The translations under genes and the position numbers were made by a program. This document shows, in pieces, positions 1-6,358 of a DNA stretch of 15,622 nt. Below the pieces are notes generated by a model, which worked only from the letters and a program-made list of their open reading frames with translations, made no database searches and was not told where the DNA came from. Where the stretch lies: contig DCUY01000064.1 in NCBI GenBank assembly GCA_002327905.1, positions 318 through 15,939 of the forward strand, written 5' to 3'. The stretch is from Caldifarciminota bacterium UBA2202. Its GTDB lineage: Bacteria; Hydrothermota; 32-111. Every line of letters starts with the position of its first letter. The stretch's first letter is position 1.

Positions 1-5
1 TCTCG

Positions 6-78
6 CGGAGTTGAGAGTTTTGTCTGCATTGCGAAGTAATGCAGGAACAAAACCGAAGACTGAATCCCAGTCTCTCCG
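6..78. other. Possible structured RNA or dispersed palindromic element (three-way junction)
   Basis: The segment can be folded by eye into a closed three-way junction. An outer stem pairs CGGAG (6-10) with CTCCG (74-78). A long hairpin pairs 17-23 with 47-53 and 24-30 with 38-44, giving 14 base pairs around a two-base bulge and a loop containing GCGA. A second hairpin pairs 57-62 with 68-73 around a five-base loop. I do not recognise the family: it lacks the conserved cores of TPP, cobalamin, SAM and c-di-GMP riboswitches, tmRNA or RNase P RNA. It may be the 3' part of an RNA starting before the window, a leader of the lemA operon, or a dispersed palindromic repeat. Strand cannot be decided, because a palindromic fold reads similarly on both. 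Confidence 0.4.
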
Positions 79-126
79 TTTGTTAATGTTTTTTGGCATT
101 TGTGACCATATAAAAAAGGAGGCAGA

Positions 127-681
127 ATGTTGGCATTATTTATTATCATTGGTATTATTGTGGTTGTAGGATTCGCCATAGTCGGAATCTACAACTCATT
201 GGTGAGAGAGAGAAATCGCGTCAAAAATGCTTGGTCTCAGATTGATGTACAGCTGAAAAGACGCTATGACCTCATTCCGAATTTGGTTGAAGTTGTCAAG
301 GATTATATGTCTTATGAGCAGGAGACTTTGACAAAGGTGATTGAGGCGAGAAATTTTGCTATGGGGGCAAAAGGCGTAAAACAGCAGGCTGAAGCTGAGA
401 ATATGCTCTCCGGATCATTGAAATCGCTCTTTGCTGTCATGGAAAATTATCCGCAGTTGAAAGCGAATGAGAATGTCATGAAATTGCAGGAAGAGCTCAC
501 TTCAACTGAAAACAAAATATCATATTCAAGACAGTTCTACAATGATTCTGTTATGCAGTTCAATACTATGGTCGAGACATTTCCGAATAATATAATCGCA
601 AATGTGTTCAATTTCAAGCAGATGGATTTCTTTGCAATTCCTGAAGCTGAAAAGCAAAATGTAAAAGTAGACCTCAGATAA
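127..681 (+). CDS. lemA: LemA family membrane protein
   Basis: This is a 184-residue LemA protein, the usual family length. Residues 3-21 form one hydrophobic N-terminal membrane segment. Next comes the family signature at about 22-54 (YNSLV, then RNRVKNAWSQIDVQLKRR and LIPNLV). The rest is predicted mostly helical, with the second conserved block at about 133-157 (YSRQFYNDSV followed by FPNNIIA). The fold is known as an alpha-helical bundle anchored in the inner membrane; the biochemical role is not settled. The ATG is preceded by a strong GGAGG at 118-122 with a four-base spacer, which fixes the start. One base separates its stop from the M48 protease gene. LemA next to an M48/HtpX-type protease is a recurrent pairing, suggesting a role with that protease in envelope quality control. 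Confidence 0.93.
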   Translation: MLALFIIIGIIVVVGFAIVGIYNSLVRERNRVKNAWSQIDVQLKRRYDLIPNLVEVVKDYMSYEQETLTKVIEARNFAMGAKGVKQQAEAENMLSGSLKSLFAVMENYPQLKANENVMKLQEELTSTENKISYSRQFYNDSVMQFNTMVETFPNNIIANVFNFKQMDFFAIPEAEKQNVKVDLR

Positions 682-682
682 A

Positions 683-1696
683 ATGCCAGCAAAGGTGTGT
701 CCGCGTTGCGGATTTTACAACAGCACATTTAGAAAGACATGTTCCTTGTGTGAAACGCCGCTTGACGGCGAATACACAAAAGAAGTGGCATTCCAAACAA
801 GTTTTTACAAAGTTCAGTCTGAGAACAAAATGAATTCCTTCATTCTTGTTCTCTCTCTGTTTATTTTTCTGATAGGGCTCGGCTTCTTGTTCGGATATAT
901 ATTTGATATCGGATATTATGGGCCTGTCATAGCTCTCATTGTTTCGATTGTCACTACTCTTATTGCATATAACGGAGGCAAAGCCATTGTCCTATCAATG
1001 TCAGGAGCTAAAAAAGTGACAGAAAAAGAGGAGCCTGAATTTGTGCATGTTGTTCAAGAGATGGCTGTTGCATCAGGTATGCCTGTTCCTGAAACATACA
1101 TAATCGAAACAGAGGCTATGAATGCATTCGCAACCGGAAAGGACCCGAAGGACGGGGCTATTGCAATAACAAGAGGGCTTCAAAACAAACTCAACAGAGA
1201 AGAACTTTCAGGAGTCATAGGACATGAAATGGCTCACATTGCAAATCTTGACATAAAATTTGCAATGCTTGTTGGAATCTTGGTAGGCACAATAGTCATG
1301 ATTTCAGACTGGCTTCTCAGATACATGTTTTGGGGCAGGAGAGGGTCTTCAAAGAGCAGAAAGAGCGGCGGATTAGCCGGAGCAATTCTTCTAATAGTCG
1401 CATTGGTTCTGGCAATCATCTCCCCTATACTTGCAAAACTTATTCAAATGGCTGTTTCGAGAAAGCGCGAACTTATGGCTGATGCGAGGGCGGCCGAATA
1501 TACAAGAAATCCTGAAGGCCTTGCAGCCGCTCTTGAAAAGATTGCAGGTTCGTCTATAAAACTTGAGACTGCAACAAGAGCTACTGCGCACATGTATATT
1601 GCAAATCCATTCAAGGATTTTTCCAAAAAGTCATCAGCCCTGTTTTCAACTCATCCGCCCATTGAATCGCGGATAAGACTTCTAAGAAGCATGTAA
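683..1696 (+). CDS. M48 family membrane zinc metalloprotease (HtpX-like) with N-terminal zinc ribbon
   Basis: This 337-residue protein is an M48 peptidase related to HtpX. The zinc-binding motif HEMAH lies at 181-185 (His181, catalytic Glu182, His185), and the third ligand is probably Glu263 in KRELMADARA. The conserved THPP motif is at 323-326. Membrane segments are predicted at about 51-74, 80-100, 193-208 and 231-252, flanking the active site as in HtpX. HtpX proteins degrade misfolded or damaged membrane proteins from the cytoplasmic face. The unusual part is the start: CPRC (Cys6, Cys9) and CSLC (Cys20, Cys23) form a small zinc ribbon before the first membrane helix, which classical HtpX lacks. 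The gene begins one base after the lemA stop without a clear ribosome binding site, pointing to translational coupling. I withhold the symbol htpX because the ribbon and lemA pairing mark a distinct subfamily. Confidence 0.92.
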   Translation: MPAKVCPRCGFYNSTFRKTCSLCETPLDGEYTKEVAFQTSFYKVQSENKMNSFILVLSLFIFLIGLGFLFGYIFDIGYYGPVIALIVSIVTTLIAYNGGKAIVLSMSGAKKVTEKEEPEFVHVVQEMAVASGMPVPETYIIETEAMNAFATGKDPKDGAIAITRGLQNKLNREELSGVIGHEMAHIANLDIKFAMLVGILVGTIVMISDWLLRYMFWGRRGSSKSRKSGGLAGAILLIVALVLAIISPILAKLIQMAVSRKRELMADARAAEYTRNPEGLAAALEKIAGSSIKLETATRATAHMYIANPFKDFSKKSSALFSTHPPIESRIRLLRSM

Positions 1697-1697
1697 G

Positions 1698-2675
1698 ATG
1701 AGCATAAAGAGAGTTCTTGCCATTGTCCTCAATTACAATGGCAAGAAATTCACCAATGATCTGTATTTAAGAACAATAGAATCTCTGAAAAATCAAAATT
1801 ATCAAAATCTTGAAATCATTGTGGCGGACAACAATTCCAATGACGGCAGTGTTGCGGAAATCAATCAGAAATTTCCTGATATCAGAATCATCCGGTTGAA
1901 AAAAAACAGAGCCACTATGGGGTATAATGCAGGCATTGATGTCTTTATGAAAGGGAATTATGATTTTCTTTTTCTAAGCAACAATGACATAATTTATGAG
2001 AATGATTTCATAAAGAATATGATTGATTTTTGTGAAAATAATTCCGATGCCGGACTTATCACACCTCGAATAATGATGCTTTCAGATAAGAATATTTATA
2101 ATTCGACCGGCATTGTAATAAATAAAAGCGGTTTCGCGTGGGACAGAAATTTCGGTGACAAGGAGAGTGATATAGGAATTATAAAGAGCAGTGAAGTTGC
2201 ATCTGCTTCGGGCGGAGCGATGTTCTGCACAAGAGAGGCGGTAAAGGCTGTAAAGAAATTTGATCCGATCTATTATGCATATTATGAAGATGTTGATTTG
2301 TCTGTCAGACTTAGAAGATGTACTGATTTAAAAATTTTTTACAACAGTGAAGCTCTTTGTTATCACTCTTTCTCAATGTCATGGGGAGTAAGTCCGATGA
2401 AGGAATTCTATATGATAAGAAACAGGTATGTTTTTGTAATTATACATTTCCAAATAAAGATGATGCTAAATTCCATCAGATTCATGTACTTTTCAGTTAG
2501 ACATCCGCAGAATAATCTTCAAAAGAAGATATTTTTATCATTGTTTTTTCTTATGCCTTTTATTATTTATCGCAGAATTGGAATGTCTTTTAACAAACCT
2601 CTTTCAAAAACCATTTTGGAAAATTTTGCAGGTTTACCCAGTTTGTCAAATAAGAAAAGTGCAAATTCTGCATAA
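1698..2675 (+). CDS. Glycosyltransferase family 2 (rhamnosyltransferase-like)
   Basis: This 325-residue protein has the GT-A fold signatures of family 2 glycosyltransferases: LNYNG at 11-15, DNNSNDGS at 44-51 for nucleotide-sugar binding, LSNNDI at 93-98 at the usual DxD position, SGGAMF at 171-176, and YYEDVDLSVRLR at about 195-206, which carries the ED(V)D acidic motif near the acceptor. The arrangement resembles the WbbL/RfbF-like group, which adds rhamnose or a similar sugar to envelope polysaccharide at the cytoplasmic membrane face. A hydrophobic stretch at about 278-291 followed by basic residues may anchor the C terminus. Donor and acceptor cannot be read from the sequence. It starts one base after the M48 stop with only a weak ribosome binding site, so it is probably co-transcribed with lemA and the protease. 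No terminator follows. Confidence 0.88.
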   Translation: MSIKRVLAIVLNYNGKKFTNDLYLRTIESLKNQNYQNLEIIVADNNSNDGSVAEINQKFPDIRIIRLKKNRATMGYNAGIDVFMKGNYDFLFLSNNDIIYENDFIKNMIDFCENNSDAGLITPRIMMLSDKNIYNSTGIVINKSGFAWDRNFGDKESDIGIIKSSEVASASGGAMFCTREAVKAVKKFDPIYYAYYEDVDLSVRLRRCTDLKIFYNSEALCYHSFSMSWGVSPMKEFYMIRNRYVFVIIHFQIKMMLNSIRFMYFSVRHPQNNLQKKIFLSLFFLMPFIIYRRIGMSFNKPLSKTILENFAGLPSLSNKKSANSA

Positions 2676-2739
2676 AATATTTATTTAAGACAATTAAAAT
2701 ATCATAAATATAATAATATAATAGTTTACTAATCTTACA

Positions 2740-2748
2740 TGGTATGAT
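2740..2748 (+). promoter_or_regulatory. Possible extended -10 promoter for the first subtilisin gene
   Basis: In the AT-rich 120-base spacer between the glycosyltransferase and first subtilisin genes, TG (2740-2741), one base, then TATGAT (2743-2748) matches an extended -10 element. No good -35 sits 16-18 bases upstream, which is tolerated in extended -10 promoters. Transcription would begin near 2755, giving a leader of roughly 40 bases before the ATG at 2796. No terminator is visible upstream in this spacer, so read-through from the lemA operon is also possible. AT-rich sequence makes chance matches common. Confidence 0.4.
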
Positions 2749-2795
2749 AGTTGCTTAATTATTGTCAAATTAAAAACTATTAAACGGAGGTTTCA

Positions 2796-5700
2796 ATGTT
2801 CCGAAAAGCAATTTCTCTCACTCTGCTTATCGTCATGTTCATCATGATCGGAGCAAGTGATTCGAGCATGCTTCTTTTCAAAATTAAGAACTTTTCGACT
2901 GATTTTGAGGCGCCCGATTTTTCAACAATCGGCTTGTCTAAGGAAAACGCAAAATCAGAATTTGACTATTACATAATCCAATTTTCTTCAACTGTTATGC
3001 CTTCGCATAGGCAGGACATTGAAAGAATCGGAGGAAGAGTTTTTGATTATATACCAAACAATGCATATATAGTCAAAATGCCCACTGCTAAGTTTAGTGC
3101 ATTAGCTTCAATGAAATCAGTCAAGTTCGTTCAGCTATATCAGCCTGCTTACAGAGTTTCTCCGGACCTGATTAACAATGAGCAGGTATCTCATGAAAAA
3201 GAAAAAGCAGGATACATCCGTATGCTTGTATCGGCATTTTACGGAGAGGATCCGATTTCATTCAATGAAAAACTTTCTCAAATTCCAAATGTTACCATAA
3301 TTGAGGGATTCATGCCTATAAGAATTGAAGTTCCTCAGGAAAAAGCAAAAGAGGTTGCGACAGCTATAGCGAATATTACTGAAACGTACTGGGTTGAACG
3401 AGATTACCCTGTTGAACTTCACAATGCATGGTCAAGGTGGATAATGGATACATTCGATACTCTTTACTATAAAAACGGGACATTGGATTCATGGAAGGCC
3501 GCTTTGACAATATCAAGCGCCTCTGATTCAGCCCGTATGCAGATGTACGCACACGGTATTTACGGACAGAATATGATTGTGGGTGACGATGACACAGGTT
3601 GCGACTGGGATAATATTTATTTCAGGGACCCGTCAGGAATAAAACCCATTTACGATAAAGATAAAGACAGGGATTGCGAAAATGTGGGCACTAACAGAAA
3701 AATAGTTGCTTACAATGTTCATGCGGATACTTTTGATTTGGCATCTTCCGGACACGGTTCGCACACAACAGGTTCTGTTGCCGCAGATTCAATGGGTTCG
3801 GGCCTTCCATCAGTTACAGCATTTGCAAGAGTGATGGGAATGGCTCCATTGTCCAGATTGGCATTTACAGACATAGGAAATTCAAGCGACGGACTTGTAT
3901 TGCCGACAAATTATAATGATATTTACGATTGGGCTTATGATGCAGGCGCGAGAATACACACCTCTTCATGGGGGCTATCATCTGGAGGAACTAGTGCTTA
4001 TACAACAAATTCACAGCAATTAGATTCATGCGCATGGAGAAATAAAGATTATATGATGTTTCGTTCAGCCGGAAATTCGAATACTGACAGAGATTCAGTT
4101 AACGCTCCCGCAACAGCTAAAAATATAGTGTGCGTGGGAGCCACAGAGAGCGGATTCGGCTCAGCATCAACCACATGGGCTACAGTCGGAGGAGCGACAA
4201 GGAATGAACTTCTCGATGTCGCAGAGTTTTCATCGCACGGACCCACAAAGGAAGGAATGATGAGGCCTGATGTATGCGGAACAGGCGGATGGTATATATG
4301 GTCGGTTGATTCAGATGGAGCTCTTACTTCAAACAACACTGGAATCTATACAATGGGCGGAACATCAATGTCAACACCTACAACAGCAGGTTTCGGCGCT
4401 CTTGTGAGACAGTATTTTACTGAGGGTTGGTATCCTTCAGGAACAAAAAATGCAGGAAATGCAATTAATCCTTCTGGAGCTTTGATTAAGGCAATGGTTA
4501 TTAATTCCACAAGAAATACTCCGGGCGCTTACTCCATAAGCACAATAAACAGCTCATTAACCCAGAGCGCTCCTTCTCAGGGGCAGGGCTGGGGCAGAGT
4601 GACAATGGCTGATGCAATATTCTTTTCAGGAGATGTCAGGGACTTGAAGGTTTGGGATGTGACAAGCGGATTCACTTCTGCAGGTCAATACACTGAATAT
4701 ACTATTACAACAGGACCTTCAATAACAGAATATACAAAGATAGTCCTTACATGGGTTGACTATCCTGCAAACACAGGAGTTACTTCTCTTGTAGTCAATA
4801 ACCTCAACCTAACTGTTACAGTTAACGGAAATACCTACCTTGGAAATGTCTTCGGAACAACTGCCCGCTCCATAACAGGCGGAACTGCTGATTCCGAGAA
4901 TGTGACTGAAGTTGTGTGGCTTGACGCCACTCCGAATCAGACAGTTACAATAAGAGTTACTGCGGCAAGCGTTCCTTACGGTCCTCAGCCGTATGCTCTT
5001 GTTGCAAGCGGAGATTTTATAACTGCGGCAAAATTCAATTACAAAAAATCCGTTATTCTTGATTCTCCGACACCGGTTCTTGTCGATGCAAAGCTCAACA
5101 ATGGCGAGACTACCGACTTGAATGTCTGGATAACGAATAATACAGGCGCAAGCCAGAGCTCGGTAACTGCAAAAGTGAGAGAGGGCTCCTCATACATATC
5201 CAATCTTGACTCACTCGGCACATACGGAACAGTTGCAAACAATGATTCTGCATATTCTGTTTACAGATTTGCAGTTGCAGGCAACACTCCTGACGGAACT
5301 TCAATACCTTGCACGCTCTTTGTCACTTATGGATCGAAAATTGATACGAATGCTTTTGCTTTGACAGTGACTGGAACATCAATAGCAATTGCAAACAAGG
5401 ATTCTCTCTTCTTTGATTATAATGCGAAGAAGACAGACAAAAATGAAATTTGGGATACAAGGTATGTTGCAAAGGTGGCTCAAACACAGGTTGTGTACAT
5501 CAAAAACACAGATGCTGCCTCAGTCAAAGCAATTAACATTACAAATCTTGCCATTCAGAATAATTCTGCATGGGTCATAAACAAATATCCTCTGACAGGA
5601 TCCGTTCCTTTGAATGATTCACTTGCAATCAAAGTAGTCGCTGATAATGCAGGTTTGACTATAGGAAATATATACAGAGATACTCTTCTTGTATATACAG

Positions 5701-6296
5701 ACGCTGATTTTGAAAAAGCAGTAACTTTAAAGATACCTTTGATACTCTCTTATCTAAACACTACTGGAAGTTTTGAATCAAATATCTGCGCCGTAATCGA
5801 CAATAATGACTGTGAAATCAGATGGAATACTAATGGCATCAAAAATTGGTCTGTTTCACGAAGCAGAAAACAGAGTGAGATAAATGTCATAGAGAATATT
5901 TCAGTGAATCAAGCCACTGCAGTTTACAAGGATTATGACCTCACAGATGGGAACTGGTACTACAGAGTCGGTCATTCAGTAAACGGAGAGATGCTCTGGT
6001 CTATGCCTGTTTCAGCATTGATAATTAATATACTTGATGAGATATCTTTGGAAAATACTATCAATAAAACAATTGTTCCGATAAGATTGTCTGTTTCACA
6101 GAAATCAAATGTGAAGATAAACATATTTGATATGTCAGGAAGAAATGTTGCGGTTGTGACTGACAAGGTATATGAGAGCGGAATATACAGAATATCATTT
6201 GACGCAGTAAATTCAAATTTAGCAAACGGTATATATTATATAAAAGCAGTAATAGACGGAAAGATATATACTGAAAAAGCAACGCTGATGCGTTAA
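2796..6296 (+). CDS. Secreted subtilisin-like serine protease (S8, KP-43-like) with C-terminal sorting domain
   Basis: This 1166-residue S8 subtilase has a complete catalytic set: Asp266 (DDTG), His320 (HGSH), oxyanion Asn427 (SAGN) and Ser524 (GTSMSTP). A signal peptide covers about 1-20. Residues 50-207 form a long propeptide of apparently two I9-like units. The catalytic domain (about 250-610) has KP-43-type features, such as DWDNIYFRDPS after the Asp and an acidic DKDKDRD loop (287-293) that may bind calcium. The KP-43 beta-barrel follows (about 630-741), then a CARDB/NEW3-like sandwich (755-860), a choice-of-anchor-D/HYDIN-like sandwich (862-985), an FN3-like module (995-1075) and a FlgD-like/T9SS-type C-terminal domain (1093-1166, NLANGIYYIK). 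CGGAGG at 2785-2790 fixes the start. It is paralogous to the gene at 9073 and should act outside the cell or on its surface. Substrates are unknown. Confidence 0.93.
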   Translation: MFRKAISLTLLIVMFIMIGASDSSMLLFKIKNFSTDFEAPDFSTIGLSKENAKSEFDYYIIQFSSTVMPSHRQDIERIGGRVFDYIPNNAYIVKMPTAKFSALASMKSVKFVQLYQPAYRVSPDLINNEQVSHEKEKAGYIRMLVSAFYGEDPISFNEKLSQIPNVTIIEGFMPIRIEVPQEKAKEVATAIANITETYWVERDYPVELHNAWSRWIMDTFDTLYYKNGTLDSWKAALTISSASDSARMQMYAHGIYGQNMIVGDDDTGCDWDNIYFRDPSGIKPIYDKDKDRDCENVGTNRKIVAYNVHADTFDLASSGHGSHTTGSVAADSMGSGLPSVTAFARVMGMAPLSRLAFTDIGNSSDGLVLPTNYNDIYDWAYDAGARIHTSSWGLSSGGTSAYTTNSQQLDSCAWRNKDYMMFRSAGNSNTDRDSVNAPATAKNIVCVGATESGFGSASTTWATVGGATRNELLDVAEFSSHGPTKEGMMRPDVCGTGGWYIWSVDSDGALTSNNTGIYTMGGTSMSTPTTAGFGALVRQYFTEGWYPSGTKNAGNAINPSGALIKAMVINSTRNTPGAYSISTINSSLTQSAPSQGQGWGRVTMADAIFFSGDVRDLKVWDVTSGFTSAGQYTEYTITTGPSITEYTKIVLTWVDYPANTGVTSLVVNNLNLTVTVNGNTYLGNVFGTTARSITGGTADSENVTEVVWLDATPNQTVTIRVTAASVPYGPQPYALVASGDFITAAKFNYKKSVILDSPTPVLVDAKLNNGETTDLNVWITNNTGASQSSVTAKVREGSSYISNLDSLGTYGTVANNDSAYSVYRFAVAGNTPDGTSIPCTLFVTYGSKIDTNAFALTVTGTSIAIANKDSLFFDYNAKKTDKNEIWDTRYVAKVAQTQVVYIKNTDAASVKAINITNLAIQNNSAWVINKYPLTGSVPLNDSLAIKVVADNAGLTIGNIYRDTLLVYTDADFEKAVTLKIPLILSYLNTTGSFESNICAVIDNNDCEIRWNTNGIKNWSVSRSRKQSEINVIENISVNQATAVYKDYDLTDGNWYYRVGHSVNGEMLWSMPVSALIINILDEISLENTINKTIVPIRLSVSQKSNVKINIFDMSGRNVAVVTDKVYESGIYRISFDAVNSNLANGIYYIKAVIDGKIYTEKATLMR

Positions 6297-6305
6297 TTTA
6301 CCGAA

Positions 6306-6332
6306 GGGGGGCTTTTAGCCCCCCCCTTTTTT
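6306..6332 (+). terminator. Intrinsic terminator after the first subtilisin gene
   Basis: GGGGGGCT (6306-6313) pairs perfectly with AGCCCCCC (6317-6324) around a three-base TTT loop. Two further C and then six T (6327-6332) follow. The stem begins 10 bases after the stop codon at 6296. This is a strong Rho-independent terminator. Only 26 bases lie between its T tract and the start of the next gene. Confidence 0.93.
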
Positions 6333-6358
6333 AAGTGAAATAAGAAAAAGAAGGTCCT

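Noticed and set aside
6..78. Hammerhead ribozyme or known riboswitch
   Set aside because: The three-stem shape suggested it, but the CUGANGA and GAAA core of hammerheads and the conserved cores of common riboswitches are missing.
2..169. An open frame running into the start of lemA
   Set aside because: It has no start in the window, overlaps the lemA ribosome binding site and start, and its codons coincide with the folded element at 6-78; it looks like chance.
2719..2782. 9-base inverted repeat (2719-2727 and 2774-2782) before the first subtilisin
   Set aside because: Arms are 46 bases apart, purely AT-rich in context, and the left arm lies upstream of the likely transcription start, so it would not form in the mRNA.
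4049..4339. Minus-strand open frame inside the first subtilisin, with similar ones at 10311-10820 in the second
   Set aside because: They are antisense shadows of conserved protease codons, with no signal peptide, motif or ribosome binding site. Occurrence in both copies follows from the duplication.
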